DNA of 64,000 nt from Agarophyton chilense (Eukaryota; Rhodophyta; Florideophyceae; Gracilariales; Gracilariaceae), in assembly GCA_030374765.1 (NCBI GenBank), contig JARGXX010000033.1, forward strand, positions 310,001 to 374,000, given 5' to 3'. Below, in pieces: positions 10,452 to 23,074 of the stretch (its first letter is position 1; each line of letters starts with the position of its first letter). Below the pieces are notes generated by a model. The model saw only the letters and a program-made list of their open reading frames with translations, was not told the DNA's origin and searched no databases. A program made the translations under genes and the position numbers.

Positions 10452-11822
10452 TCAAGGGTTCATATGTTCCGAGTTGGGAGCTTCGTGTGTGGGAGCCGGG
10501 TCAGGAGCTCCCGCTGTTACCGTTTGGGGTTCAAATTCCGTCCCTGTTAGAGGGTTGTAATCCGGATCATCACGTTGACGGTCATCGATCACCTCAATTG
10601 GGGTGGGGTCCTCCGAGGGTCGAGTGCGCAGAGCTACAGCTCTGGGATCTGGGGCTGAGGTGTCCGCCTCCATGCGATGTTGAACCGTTTCAGGTGCTAC
10701 AGTAATACGGTCAATTGATATCGTATTCAGTATCCCATCTTGGTCAACCGTAACGGTGTGTTCTGATGCGTTCAATACCTTATAAGGTCCCACTGACTTG
10801 GGTAGAAGCTTCGATTTGATATCTGTGTCAATAGCTTCATCGTCTGCTTCATCACCCGGTCGGGGTCTTTTACCTGAAGGTGGGTTGTCTATGTAGACAT
10901 ATTGTCCCGAGGATACAGAGACCACTATGGTTACCCTACGGTCGTAGTCGGCCTTGTACCGCTTCTGGGCTGCAGTGAGGCGGCTCTCTGCATGTTTGAG
11001 AGCCCTCCTCAACCTCACAAGGGTATTCCGCTTGACCTGGGCAGGGGTCAGTGCGCCAGCTGCAGTGCTGGTGGTATGATCCCCCTGCACTACAATACCT
11101 GGGGGGTGTCGCGAAAGAAACAAATCAAAGGGAGTTGTCTGTGTTGACCGGTGTACCTGAAGGTTATAGGAGTAGGTGAGCGGTTGCACCAGCTCATCCC
11201 ACCCAATTTGGTGCTCTTCCGTATAGTGTCGTAGCCTTGATACCGAAGTGTGGTTAAAGCGCTCGACCTGTCCGTTTGTTTGCGGGTGGTAGGCCGTAGT
11301 GAAATAGTGCTTGATACCCAAGAGGTTACAGACTGCTTCAAAGTACTTCGACGCCAGTTTTGAACAATTATCGGTAAGTAGGTACAGTGGTGCCCCGTAC
11401 GGGTAGACCAAATTGTTGAGGAACGCGATTGCTAGCGTTGTTGACTTCGTCTCCTTGAAATTTATCGCTCCCGTGAGCTTGGAGAACCTGTCGGTGATCA
11501 CTAGAATGTGCTGATACCCGTTCTTGGACTTTGGAAGTGGCCCTAGAAGATCTATCGCAACAAACTCCAGCGGACCCGCTGCTGGAAGCAGCTTGAGGTA
11601 CTTTCGATGCTTTGGAATACCACGGCGGGTACGAACACAGGATTCGCATTGACCTACAAAGATATAGACATCATGAGCCATATGAGGCCAATAGAACCGT
11701 TGACTCAAGGTGTAATACATCCTGGTGGCCCCGGGGTTTTCCGATAGTGGCGGATAGTGCGCGAGATACAAGACTCTCGGGCGCAGTTTCCTCGAAACCA
11801 CCTTTTGAAGGCTACCATCCAA
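10452..11822 (-). pseudogene. Gypsy 1 integrase with GPY/F domain
   Basis: 456 codons. The N-terminal zinc-binding part keeps a His and the CESC pair; the core has D (FVAIDLLGP), D (YLLTDNCSKL) and E (YHPQTNGQVERFNH), so the DDE triad is intact. A C-terminal GPY/F motif (SVGPYKVLN) follows, then an acidic, Pro-rich tail. There is no chromodomain. This is the least damaged sense domain. It is cut off from reverse transcriptase by stops upstream, so it is listed as part of a broken pol. Confidence 0.88.
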
Positions 11823-11936
11823 GGTTCACCTTCTCATGATGTACCCATTGTTGTCCACCTCAAATGGTGATCCTTTGAAACCAATTTGGTTAGCCAGGCT
11901 TCTGCAGTACGCATCCTTGGCCTGTTCTCGTAGAAA

Positions 11937-12641
11937 TTACTCTCGGGTTACGGGCATGACGCTCGTTTCCTCTAGGTTCAGTATCTTCCTGGCCATGTCG
12001 CTGTTCTGAACAGCACATTCTTCAGGGAAGTCCCAACATCGTTCTAGGTGTTCGCCGGTACCTTTTCGATTTGATGAAACCAAAAAGCAAGGGATGTTAT
12101 CGTTCACAGGTTCTGTCTCTAACCCTGAGGTGTTTAAGCTTGACATAGCATCAGCTATGTTGTGCTTGATACCTGGACGGTACTGTACGTCGTATTCAAA
12201 CTCCGACAGTCTCAAACTCCAACGGGCAAGTCTATGAGACGCATCTGCGAGTGCGAGGATCCACCTTAAGGCGTCGTGTTTCGTGCGCAACGTAAAGCGC
12301 TCACCACAAAGGTATGGACGGAGCATCAACATGCTCCACACTACTGCTAGACAATCCTTCTCGGTTACCGTGTAGTTCTGCTCCGCCTCATATATAGCGC
12401 GGCTCTAGTACCCTATAGATAATTCGTCTCCGTTGTGCTGCTCCTGCATGAGAGAACAACCAATTTGGGCATGAGATGCATCTGTATCCAGCGTGTACGG
12501 TAGACCTGTTTTCGGAAACGATAAGATTGGCGGCGACAACAGCGCTCGTTTCAATTCCTCAAAGGTATTCATTTCGTCGTTCGATAGATTCTCAAACCGT
12601 TCAGGTTCACCTTCCTGGAGCTTCTTGTTGAGGGGAGCCAC
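11937..12641 (-). pseudogene. Gypsy 1 RNase H
   Basis: Two pieces in one frame (12641-12405 and 12341-11937) separated by stops. The first has the connection domain and the first catalytic Asp (LDTDASHAQIG). The second has the typical RF-T-x-x-x-D-x-L-R-W block and NIADAMS near its end. It would remove RNA from the RNA-DNA hybrid during reverse transcription. Confidence 0.85.
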
Positions 12642-12644
12642 TAT

Positions 12645-13613
12645 TTACGCGAATCCCTTCACGAAGCGACGATAGACGTTAAATAAACCTATAAAAGATC
12701 GTACGTCTGTCTGGGATCGTGGCAACTTGACCTCCTGTACTGCTCTAATGTTTCTCGGCGCAACCTCTAGGGTACCAAGGGCTATGATGTGGCCCAGGTA
12801 TTCAACCGTTCTGGTGAAGAAGATGCATTTGCGAAGCCTCAGCGTCACTCCCGCCCCAGCTAGGGGGGTTAGTACGGTGCGTAAGTGTGCAAAATGCTCT
12901 TCTACCGATCTGGAGTAGATGATTACATCATCGATGTATACCAAGGCGGTTGTCCATTTAACCTTCGAAAGGATGATGTTCAGTGCCCTTTCAAAGGTTG
13001 CTGGAGCATTGCGCAACCCGGAAGGCATCCGCGTGAAGCCAAACAAACCTGCATGGCACGTGAAGGTCGTTTTGTCTCGATGTTCTTCATCTACGGGTAC
13101 CTGCCAATAACCACAATTGGCATCCATTGTGGTAAATATCTGCGCATCTCCCAAGGAGTCGATGCACTCATCCATTCTAGGTATCGGGTACGAATCCCTG
13201 ATGGTCACGCTATTGAGCCTCCTGTAGTCCACACAAAACCTCATATGGGTATACCCTTTCTTCTGAACCAGAACCACGGGACTAGCCCAATCTGAGTTGG
13301 CTGGTTCAATTACCCCTTCATGGAGCATTCGCTCCACTTCTTTGAGTTCTATCTCTCTCGCCTTCGGACCTGCCTGGTATGGTTGCTGCTAAATCGGGTT
13401 CGAGTCAGGGAGGAGCTCGATGCGATGCTGTATGGCCTTAATTTGGCCCAGATGGCCTGACCACATGGTTTCGAACTCCTCCAGAAGGTCGATAATACGG
13501 CCCCGCAGTTGGCTTTTTTCTTCACCGATCTGGACTGTATCTTGCCATTTCCTCTCAGGGTCCGGTTTCTCTTCTTTGTCTACCGATGCTTTATCGGTTA
13601 CCTTCGCTTCCAA
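12645..13613 (-). pseudogene. Gypsy 1 reverse transcriptase
   Basis: 13613-13389 is the spacer between protease and RT; 13337-12645 is the RT core in the same frame with a stop between. Visible motifs are GVIEPANSDWASPVVLV, the RFCVDYRRLN strand, MPSGLRNAPATF and the catalytic YIDD. Gly in MPFGL has become Ser-Gly (MPSGL). Several in-frame stops make it non-functional as a whole, but no indel is seen inside the core. Confidence 0.9.
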
Positions 13614-13761
13614 GTTGGTATTTATCGATACCTTTGTGGTTGTGGAAGCATTTGCGCACCCCCCTTCCTTATGGAAGGCGACCTCGCCGAGATCAGCGTG
13701 AGCTACGGTGAAGACCCCTTGTGGTGCTGGTAGTGCGATGCCAACGTATTTTTCGGCAAGT

Positions 13762-14508
13762 TCACGTCATGACTACTGAAGTTACTGAGAAACAACTTAA
13801 AGGGTTGATTTGGGATGTTGTCGACAATCCCGTTGGCCAGTTTCGATGTGCTAACCTCGGATGGTTTTGTAATATGACCAGCCCGGGGGTCTCACACGAC
13901 ACCGGTACAAATGTTTGGTGCACTGGCGGGATAACAACCTGTTTGGTAATGCGCAATTTGTTGGAGACCGTTTCGGTGGATATCGTCTTCTTCGGTTTGA
14001 CGAACCATCCCCGTTTGGTTTCCGTATTACCTAAAATGAAACTTCGTCCCCCGTGACGTAGGGCCACGATATGGGAACCAGAAAGGATTGCTTTGACATG
14101 TCTTTCGATGAAGTTCGTACCTAGTAGGCAGTCTGTTGGTAAACGGTCGACAACAAAGAATTTCAGTCTTAACTTGAGGTGTCCGAGCTGCACCACAGTG
14201 GTGAGCATACCTCGAAGGTTTACTGGGCGCTCATTTGCATCCACCAGCGGGTTGTTTTCGGGAGGTCGGCTCAAGTTCCGAAGTACCGCCTCAGGTATGA
14301 CGCGGGAGTTCAGGACGTTTGGGCCGGCCCCCGTATCCGGCACGCAGGTGACCGGAACCGCAAGGCGATCGGAGAAACACATTGAAGCACGTACTTTATA
14401 GTTGTTGTACTTCATATGACAAACCGGAAGTGGTTGTGACGTGTTCTCTTCCACCTTCAATGTTCTGGGTATCGATTGGCCTTCCGATTGCAGGTTGGGT
14501 TCGGCCAT
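13762..14508 (-). pseudogene. Gypsy 1 aspartic protease (start of pol)
   Basis: The active-site motif is VPDTGAGPNVL. The ATG overlaps the gag stop as TAATG, so pol may have been expressed by termination-reinitiation. The true frame leaves this ORF near 13838: the following residues in the frame of the RT read GIVDN.PNQPF, which is the normal continuation, so a one-base deletion is inferred there. Confidence 0.85.
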
Positions 14509-15284
14509 TACGCCAGCCGTTCGGTGTTTTCCTCCTGTACGGGAGGGGTTGAGTCCAAGTTTCGTGTTTTTTCGATGGTATTGACCTGTACCGGTGTACT
14601 GGGTTGGACCCTATTTAGTGCTTGCGTTGAAGACCAATAGAGGCTTTGTTGATTCTTCATGCGAGCCTGAACCAACTGCTCTCTCATCCCTGGAGATAAG
14701 TTTGCGCAATTGTTTGCGAAATGGTCTGTCGCGAGACAAAACCAGCAAACGAGGACTGCAGTTTGGGGGTTTCGCGTTACCATTCAGGAAGGCCGTGAAA
14801 CCTGGTTGGTAGGAGCAGTGGAGTAGGATGTGGGTGGCGAGTTATGGGAGCTCGCTCCCTGCATCCTCTGCGAGCTCATCGATCTCATCGCATTTGGCGG
14901 CGATTGTACCGAGTTTGGTGTACGCGTTGACGACCAATTTCCTACCGTGGAAGGTTTCGAGAACCGCCCCTGGGTCGCTACCAAGTGGACAGCGGCTCCT
15001 GTGGGTACTTCGAGGTGCGAGCTACCCTGTGATGTTGTGTTATCTTCAATTTCCAAGACCGACCTTTTCGGTTTATCCTTCGAGGTTGGAGGCATGGCTG
15101 GTCTCTTTCCCAGCCGAAGGGTATCTACAAGGCCCTGAGAATATCGAGCCAGCCCATTGTAGTCTACATTTCGGTTAGTGGCAAGGTAATTGCGTACCTG
15201 GGAACGGATCGCTTTGTCGACATTGTCGGCAAATTTCGACTTTAACCTAGAGAAAGTGAACACATTACCAAAACGGGTTGCCAT
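14508..15284 (-). pseudogene. Gypsy 1 gag, C-terminal part with zinc knuckle
   Basis: Two in-frame pieces (15284-14784 and 14783-14508) split by one stop. The second has a perfect CX2CX4HX4C knuckle (CWFCLATDHFANNC), which binds the genomic RNA. The frame differs from the N-terminal gag part, so one indel lies between 15362 and 15284. Confidence 0.85.
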
Positions 15285-15361
15285 ATTCCACAGTTCGAGC
15301 GAAAATCCGATTCGGTTTGCCCAAACCTTTGATTATAAGCGAGGACTTCCGAGTAAGCCTC

Positions 15362-16570
15362 TTAGAAAACCTCATCGGTGGCGTGTGTTTCCAAAAGGAA
15401 ATTTACCACCTCTGGGTATGACTCCAACATCTCCGTGCCATCCTCATCCATCTCTAAGGTACTGCCGCGGAGCCTACCCTGCAGCAAGTAGTACGATTGT
15501 CCTTTAAAGTAAAACTGAAATAGCCACATAGCAGCACCTTCGGAAAAACCCTTTTGGTGACATGCAAGCTTGAACTTCTGTAGAAACTCAATTATCGCAA
15601 TAGGATCTGTACCTGTGAAGGTTGTGTCACCGATTTGGAAGCTGAGCTTCTTGTGGTGCTTAGTAATCTTCTGAGTCACCCCTTGGGTGTATTCAGAAGA
15701 CTTGTTGATCAAGCGATAAGTCCTGTAGTCAACCGCTTTGGTGAACATATCGTTCAAGGGTTGGTGCACCTCCAAGTCCATTTCAGTGTCCGATTCAAAG
15801 TCAGGCGACTCATTGCATCCCTTTTTCTCCTTTCGGTTCTCTTTCGAAAACTTCTTCGTCGACCTGTTCGGTTTCTTCTTCTTCTTACCTTTACGGTCAT
15901 CATCCGACGATGAATTCGTATCGGAACTGGAGTCTGAAGAGTCGGGGTCTGAATCATCCTCTCGATTCTTTCCCCTCTTCGTCCTCTGCTTCTTCCCTTT
16001 TTGGTTTCTTCGTCGCTCATCAAACGAGTCAGGCGAATCGTCTTGGGGACCACCTCCATGGGTATCCTTTTGAACGATACCAGTAATTGGCGGCAGTGAA
16101 ATGACTTGAGGATCTACCTTCCCTGGGACCTCTTGACCCTGCCTTGGACCTTTTAGGTACTCACTATTAGTAGGTAAATTTTCGGAATGGGTGGAATGAC
16201 CCATTTGGAACCCTTGTGGTATGCGCTTTGCGATGTTCACCTGTGTAGGTCGGGATTCTGCGAATCCCTCGGAAACCCAAAGGTCCTGCACAGCGCGGTA
16301 AACACTCTCCCTAGCATCTCTAAAGAGATACTGTTTCACCATTTCAGGTATTCTTTCCGATAGCTCTTGAGCTGCTCGGTCAACCACAATACGGGTAAAT
16401 GCATTGACGTCCATTGAGGGCGGAACTATCCGGGTATCCGACTTCTCCTTCATGGTTAATGCATCCTCGACCGCGAGGGTGACGAGCGCTTTCGCTCGCT
16501 CTTCGAGCTGAGACCATCGCTCCTCCGCTGCAACCCCAATTCGTAATTCCCTTTGAGGTTCTGTTGCCAT
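15362..16570 (-). pseudogene. Gypsy 1 gag, N-terminal part
   Basis: 402 codons from ATG. Residues ~190-270 are a long run of alternating acidic/Ser and basic blocks (SSDTNSSSDDD, then KGKKKKK), followed by the folded gag core (…FTGTDPIAIIEFLQKFKLAC…), typical of retrotransposon gag. The leader between LTR and ATG is about 300 bases. Confidence 0.8.
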
Positions 16571-16853
16571 CGGAGGCGGACCATGTACCTTTCCGGTTTT
16601 GTCCCGAGGGTGCCGGAGCAGCTCCTCGGGGTTTTCCAGAATCGGTTGAGCTCATGGGGCTCCTTTAAGACCTTTATGGCTTGGCGGGGCGCTCGCACCA
16701 CGCGTATTTCTTTTAGATCATTCCATTTGTGACCAATAGTGGTATCCTGTATTGCTTTGCGGGATTTCCTGAAACCAAATAGGGGTACGATCGTCCAATC
16801 CTTCTCGAAATCTCGTGTGAAACGTGAAGGTACGACGAAACCTAAAAATACTT

Positions 16854-16870
16854 TCTAAGTCGGGAGACCA
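16854..16870 (-). other. Gypsy 1 primer-binding site, tRNA-Tyr-like
   Basis: On the element strand TGGTCTCCCGACTTAGA starts three bases after the 5' LTR. It is complementary to a tRNA 3' end with A73, a C1-G72 pair and the invariant C61. C1-G72 with A73 is the eukaryotic tRNA-Tyr identity set. The identical 17-mer is found at the same place in Gypsy 2. Confidence 0.8.
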
Positions 16871-16873
16871 AAA

Positions 16874-17507
16874 TGTCGTACAATCACCTCTGGGGTATGC
16901 TACTGTCTTGTCTCGGGAGCGTAGTGACGCTCAACCGTAGGGAGCGTGTTGACGCTCAATCTTAGAAGGTAGACGTAGTAAACCTCGATTGTAGCAGGGC
17001 ACCGTCAAAACCCGCTGGGGCAAACGGCGAGGCGACTAGCCTATAACGTGTAGGTGAACGATGGTAGGCGTCGACGCGCGGGAAAGCCTGTGTGGTAGTT
17101 GAGAAACAATAAACCAAAAGGTATAGTCGTGAACCAAGTGATGCCTGTCTTTGTCAGATTAGGATGGGGAAGGTGCAGTTCCCTATATGCAGTAAACTGC
17201 ACTCTCCAGATCACTCGGGAGGTGCCAGCAAGGCACGTTCTCTGACCTAGTGTCAGAGACTTGGCCAGCACTGGATACAGTGCCAGGTGGCGACTCAACT
17301 ACTGTACTCAAATACACATAATTACAATTACTATCACTAAGAATTACTCAACCAGAAGGTACATGTCAACACTACACGTGGCTGACAATACCTAGATGGT
17401 AGCTCGCCCGGAGCTGCATGACCGATGATTCCTTGCATCCATCACCTACAAGGTCAGTGTAGTATATTGACAACCTCAAAGGTCAAACCTTCTGCCACTA
17501 TATGACA
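16874..17507 (-). repeat. Gypsy 1 5' LTR
   Basis: 634 bp, partner of 6281-6914 with about 20 substitutions and no length change. It holds the same pair of small hairpins. Immediately to its right Copia A gag resumes. Confidence 0.95.
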
Positions 17508-17864
17508 GGAAATTCATCAAACGTGTCTTTCAAAACCGGCGGTGCGAAGAGGAAACGCACCGATGTTAAGGCCGGAGAAGGTGGAAAGTCGTCTTTCTGT
17601 TTAGATTGTGGTGATACCGAGCACATGGCTGGCAATGAAGCGTGCCCAAGTCCCTTATTTCTGACAAATATGAGAAAGCTCGAACGCCAACGCAACGATT
17701 CAGACGATAGGTCCACAATTCCTCGTCGTGGAGGAAAACATCCCAAGAAAGATGCCTTCAAGAACGGAGCCATGGATCTAACGCGTATTTTACGCCAGGT
17801 GCCACCCCATCGAAGCGCAATCATGCCTAAACTCATGGGTTGGGGCGCCTTCCGATGTGGTTAG
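17508..17864 (+). pseudogene. Copia A gag, C-terminal part with zinc knuckle
   Basis: Continues Copia A gag after the Gypsy 1 insertion. It is basic (KRKRTDVK) and has a knuckle-like motif CLDCGDTEHMAGNEAC; His to Cys spacing is six instead of four. The pol frame with the protease starts at about 17857, overlapping the end of this frame in a different phase. Confidence 0.8.
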
Positions 17865-19419
17865 TGGTACGAGAGATCCTAACCCCATTATTGACATTGG
17901 TTGTCCCCGTAGTGTTGGAGGCATCGAATCTGCCGCTGCACTATCAATCGCAATGGGCATCCAATTTCACGCTAACGACCTCGACTGTGACCCCTTTCAT
18001 CCCGGTTTTGGTCCAGAATGTTCAAATCCGAAACTGGTATTTGGAATTTGGAGGTTGTAGATCAAACGACTCAACGATGTGGAAGCAGACATTTAGTTCT
18101 ACATTACGGAAGGCGACGGTCTTCTGCTACTGGGGAACTACATAGTGTCACGTTCGGACCTCATGCGTTCGGACAACACGCTCGTAGTGCCCGTTTCGGT
18201 CGGAATCTCTCGGGACGAGGCAGTTCTGTCAACGTACGTCCAAGGTGAAGAAAATGACCGCCGAACACACTTATTCGTCGTCCCTTCGATAAGGACGTCG
18301 TTCAAATCCTTCTTCTCTTCTCATTCTTCCTTTCTGTCTAGGAATCCTAATCCGATCGCCGAATTCTCTGGAAAGCACGGCATGGATCGGACCCATTCCC
18401 GCCGCTTCGCAACAAAGCCTCACTGCCAGTCCCATCTCTCCACCAAGGACATGAAAAAGCTTTGCAGTCGAGGCGGGATACTAAATCGAACACTTGCTGG
18501 TGAGCTCGAACAGGCCTACAATCCTTGCTCTTCATGAAAAAGGTCTGGCCGTCCATTACATTCCCGAAAGATATCACTCAAGAGAATACTGGGTGAGTTC
18601 AAAGAGCACCTTCAACAGGATTTCCTATTCATACACGAGTTTGGAAACCTTCCCATTCTGCATATGAAGGATGTATCAACTGGTCTCTTCGTTACTGTCT
18701 TGATGACTTCAAGGGATATGACTGATACCGCTCGCATGATTGTCTTTCATTGGTTTGATGTCTTTAGGCCTCCACCAAAATTATCAGGAGACCCAGAGTT
18801 CAATAAGAACTCCATTCAGCGATTGTGTGCCGAGAATTAGATTTCATTCGAACCGAGGCCTGCTCGACGCCACAACAAAATTGGAAGCGTTGAATCGAGC
18901 AACGAGACAATCCGTAAATCTGTCCAAACGCTCCTTCTCGACGAGCCTCATCTGAGGGAAACTTGTCAAGTGTATCGCACGGACTTTGAGAACCTCTCCA
19001 AAGCCATATTCCTGAAGAATTTGCTGTATGGTAACAAGTCAGTCAGCAGCTTCGAGATTGTTCACGGCTACACTCCTTCGGTTTCTGGTTTACCCAAGCA
19101 GATGCTACCAGAGAAGCTCCTTTCTTCCTACCACGAACAAGTTTCCAGGCGTGTTGTACACACCTTACTTCGTACCAAGCCATCGTATCCATTATCACAA
19201 CACCTTCTAGCCCCAACCACTCCGGTATATGTCTTTAAGAGAGTTGGAAAACATGGTGCCTGGTACAAGGCATTCATGGTCACTACTAATGACCATATAG
19301 TATCGGTCTCTCCGAGCAAAAATCTCCAGGGACCGAAGCATCAGATCCCCTACGAGGACATAAGGTTAGTCCCGCGTTCATCCCTTCTACCGGAACTGGA
19401 CAAACAGGAGCTTGGATAA
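17857..19419 (+). pseudogene. Copia A protease and integrase
   Basis: Protease motif NPIIDIGCPRSVGG, with DIG in place of DTG/DSG. The integrase zinc region begins PHCQSH and its second CxxC cysteine is a TGA stop (18535-18537). The core has D (PILHMKDV), D (SGDPEF) and E (GSVESSNE), then a typical C-terminal block with VYVFKRVG. The whole stretch stays in one frame (as does the RT downstream); stops at 18058, 18535, 18838, 18952 and 19417, among others, inactivate it without a frameshift. Confidence 0.88.
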
Positions 19420-19653
19420 TCGTACTTCCCGGACACTAACGCCCAAGAAGAACCGATCCCAGTACCTGAAGAACGGAATGATGCCGATCGTTCTTCTCTT
19501 CCGCCCCTCCAAGATGAACAAATCACAGACTTCCCTGTGCAGAACATAGAAGACCCTTTGAGTTTCGACCCAAACATAACAAACGAACCAAACTTGTGGT
19601 CTCTGCATCCGTTTTATTCATCCTTCTTCGCGTCGAAGTAAATTACAACGGCT

Positions 19654-21405
19654 GTGAACACACCCTCAATGGATTTCGGGAACCCTCAACTCTGCAGAGA
19701 TGTTGGCGACACCTCGCTTGGGTTCCCTACAATTGGCGAAAATCTATTGTCTTCGGAGCAAAGAATTCTCGAGCAGATCAAGAAGATCATTGGAGACAAA
19801 CCCAACAAAGAAGCTAAACTACAGTTCGCCCTGCGATGTATAATCGACGAGGCCATCGAAGCAGAGGAGAGAAACTACTCTGAAGCCGAGGCATACAAGC
19901 CGATCACCATCAAAGGACTCCCTCGAAATGCAAATATCATAACCTCCCATCACTTCTTCGTGACGAAGTTCGATGGAGAGAGTGGTAAGCTCAAGCTCAA
20001 GTGCCTTCTGGTACCACATGGAAATCGGGACTCCTAAAAGGATAACATTCGATCTGACTCCTCTACGGCTCAATTCACCTGCATCAGACTTCTGCTTTCC
20101 CTCGCAACTTTACTACTCCTCACCCTTGGAAGCATTGACATCTCTAGAGCGTATCCGCAATCAGGCGACCTCAAACGAGATATATAAATGCGGCCTCCAA
20201 AGAGATGGGCACAGTTCGTAGACGAAGTATGGAAGCTACTCAAGACAGCATATGGCCTAGTAGAGTCCGGTCGTCTCTGATATCTATGCATCGAGGAAGG
20301 GATGTACGAGTACAAATTCCGTACTGTCCCTGGTATGCCACAGATGTTCATATTTTCGGACGGCCATGGATGTATATCTCTACTCCTGGCCAAATTGGTG
20401 GACGACCTTCTCCTTGCCGGATCAAAGAGTGAGATGAACAAAGTCTCCAAGGCTCTCTTAGCTCGCTTCAAGGTTGGCAGAACACTCTTCAAGAACGAGA
20501 TTATTTTCAACCGCCTTTGGATTCGGCAATATGAAGACTTCTCGATCGAGATCTCCATGGCAGAGTTTATGGAAAAGCTCGCCCCCATTCCGATCTCGAG
20601 GGATAGGAGGAAGCAGTCCGAGGATCTATGCACCAAACAAGAAGTCCGAGAAATCTAGTCTCTGGCTGGAAAACTCAACTACCTCGGCCATGGTGTGCTG
20701 TCTCAAGCCGCGTACGCTGCCAGCTTCATGCAGCAGCTGGTCCCAGAGATGCGCGTTAGGCATTTTCTGCAGGCAAACCAGATACTCAACCTCGTTTTTA
20801 AGCTGCGTCCGGTCGTGAAGTACATGGCTCCGAGATCCGCGAGGGTATCGGATAATATGAACGCTTGCCACATAGTGACGTTCTCTGACGCCAGCACTGG
20901 AAAATCATCCTACGGTGAAACTGGCTATATCAGTGGCATCGCCTTCTCCCAAAGTTAGAATGATTCCTACGACATCGTCGACTGGCATACCGTAAAGCAA
21001 GGACGCATATCCTTTAGTTCAATTGGTGCTGATATTCTTGCGGCAGCAGAATCTGCAGACAGATCCACACTACTTAGGGAATGCATGGAAGTTCTTGCAG
21101 CGGATTTCGGTTCGCTCGTCCTTTACGTCGACTCATTTGGTTTGTACTGAACGATCACTACCCTTCACGAATGCCGAGACTACTGATTGCGCCCCACCGT
21201 GTCGCGCCTCCGTGACTCCTTCGAAGCTGGAGACATATCCTCCATGCGTTTGATAGCTGGAAGTCTCAACTTAGCCGATGCGTTAACAAAGGGCAATCAT
21301 CATTCATTTACTAAATTGATCCAAGCTATGGTTCAAGGAAAACTCAGCAAAGGTATCATATCTACTATGGGCCACCATCTTGGGGCATGGAACCCTAAGG
21401 CTTAG
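19654..21405 (+). pseudogene. Copia A reverse transcriptase and RNase H
   Basis: Same frame as the integrase, with stops at 20035, 20656 and 20956 and others between. RT has the HHFFVTKFD entry, LVPHGN, AYGLVESG and the active site KLVDDLLLAG, i.e. VDD preceded by Leu rather than Tyr. RNase H has FSDAS, a LYVDS strand and NLADALTK at the end. Stop at 21403-21405, only 20 bases from the convergent antisense ORF. Confidence 0.88.
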
Positions 21406-21425
21406 GATCTAATATGGCAAGGATT

Positions 21426-22615
21426 TCAAACCCTGTTTGAAGAACCTCCTTGGTGATGACGTTTCTTCCTGCGGAGAGTGCGTTTCCCATCTTTTCTTTC
21501 TGGGAGCAAGCGCACTACGCGACAGTCTGAAATGTGACTGAAAGAACGGTCCAATCCTATAGAGGACTCGAGGGCAACCTGCGTGAGATCCAAGTGATAC
21601 TTCTCCACTGGATCAATTATCACGTTACACTCCCCATATATGCAAATTGCATGCAGGTATCCGTCAATCGCATAAAGACTGGCAAGGAAGACTTTTCCGC
21701 TATCGAGAAAGTCATCCAAATCAAAGTTTTCTTCTCGGTGTCCAGTCCCATCACGAAGGTACTCGAGGCTAACAACACGGATCATTTCCTTTACAAACCC
21801 CTTCATATCCTTGAGGTTCTGAAACTTCCCTCGAACCTCCCTTTGCGCCTTCCGGCTCCAATGCTGAAGCTCAATAACATCATCAAACCCAAGACCTGCA
21901 ATGGCGTTCAGATATACCTCACTATCGTCTGCGTTCTTCCTGACCCGATCCATGAGATACACCCAACACTCTGCAGCCTTCTCGGTCCCGATTGTGAGCG
22001 CTAATGCATTACATAAGGAAGCTTCAAGGCATAGAAATATCTCGTCGCGAAACTGCACAGGGGAATGACGGAGATGGAAACTTCGGATGCGAGAAGACGG
22101 CGAGCGCTCTTCGAGTTGAAGCACGGTGAGCCTTTGCCCGGCCGTGCGCTGGAAGTAGCAAGGATTCTTTTGATCGCGTCGTAACGATCCTTGCCACCCC
22201 AGTGAAATGTTCCTTCGGCTCCATCGCCACCATTTGTCACCCTATTTCTCGTTGCATCACCTCCGACTGCCTGACTGTACTCGATTCGGAAAGTGTGCAT
22301 ATCTATGTGAAACACGACGCTCGTGCCACGCTCAAAAGAATAGAATTGGTCCTTGATATCACCCTGACCTCCTCGTGACAACCACACCTTCTCTATCATC
22401 CGAGCGTTGTATTCAATGGCTATCTCGGGATCTTCATCGTCATTCAAGGCCTCTGAAAGGTCCAATTGGAACAGCATCAAGTCCCCAAACTGAGTGCCTC
22501 GAAATTGCCGAATAAAATGTGTTATCTTCCGCCCAAACAAGATAATGGCTTTGTTCTCGCTAAATCGCACCAGTTTGTTGCTATCTTCGAATATCATTGC
22601 GTAGATTTTCGGCAC
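21426..22615 (-). pseudogene. Copia A antisense gene, papain-like protease-like C-terminus
   Basis: Two overlapping minus-strand frames, 22615-22001 (204 codons; first ATG at 22597) and 22124-21426 (232 codons), on the strand opposite to pol and tail-to-tail with it. They are one gene if a frameshift or small intron joins them near 22.1 kb. The N-terminal part is not recognised. The C-terminal part has Cys at ORF residue 38 in a helix-like context (SLCNALAL), then LHAICIYGE and IIDPVEK with His158 and Asp171. The order Cys, His, Asp and the strand-turn-strand look are those of papain-like (C39, OTU, Josephin-type) folds, but no family is assigned. The ORF at 46469-46924, antisense to Copia C, shares the His-x12-Asp block. 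Confidence 0.6.
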
Positions 22616-23063
22616 GCCACGCTGCCGTTTAGAACATAGACGTTACACGATATTCTTGCCTAAATACTGGTCAAGATATGTTTCGCTCGTAATTCTCGCC
22701 ACTTTGCCCGCAAATTGGTGCTTTGGGGTTTTTCCGCCGACAGATTTTCGAGCCGTCTGCTTAGTACGAGCCATCGAAAAGATCACCTGAGCAGAAGTCG
22801 TCCACGCTGTCCGAAGGGAGGTGACACGTCGACTTCCGCGTCAAAGGTTTTCCCCAGAGTGATGGAAGCAGTGACGTCGCGAATATGGCGTAGTGGCGCG
22901 TGCGTGGCAAATAGAGAAGAAAAAGAGAGGTAGTCGCAAATCGCTTAAGGCCTGCACAGCCCGTGAGGAAGACGCCCGAAAAAAATATCGCAGTTAGGGT
23001 CAGAAAGCGAGTTCCCGGGTATTTGACCGCACTCCGAAAAATCTAATTTTATTGTATCGCGCC

Positions 23064-23074
23064 AAAGCGGGGGG
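23064..23074 (+). other. Copia A polypurine tract
   Basis: AAAGCGGGGGG abuts the TG of the 3' LTR. Position and composition fit plus-strand priming; one C interrupts it. Confidence 0.7.

Larger units (their letters stand above)
6281..17507 (-). mobile_element. Gypsy 1: Ty3/gypsy LTR retrotransposon with a long antisense ORF
   Basis: An 11.2-kb minus-strand element inserted in Copia A gag. In element order: 5' LTR (16874-17507), PBS, gag, protease, reverse transcriptase, RNase H, integrase with GPY/F domain, then a 3.5-kb region with an 821-codon ORF on the opposite strand, a polypurine tract and the 3' LTR (6281-6914). Integrase after RNase H is the Gypsy order. The LTRs are both 634 bp and differ at about 20 positions by eye (~3%), so it is younger than its host element. 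Flanks TGAAA and GGAAA fit a target duplication with one mismatch. Sense ORFs carry several stops and at least two frameshifts. Confidence 0.92.

Noticed and set aside
10452..11822. Chromodomain at the C-terminus of Gypsy 1 integrase
   Set aside because: A GPY/F motif is present, but after it only acidic, Pro-rich sequence follows.
17857..21405. Alternative genetic code to explain the in-frame stops
   Set aside because: All three stop codons occur inside the broken frames, while intact ORFs (for example 57395-59293) use none of them, so ordinary decay is the simpler reading.
21426..22124. Copia A antisense ORF as an Ulp1 (C48) protease
   Set aside because: Ulp1 proteases have the order His, Asp, Cys; here Cys comes first, so a papain-like order fits better.
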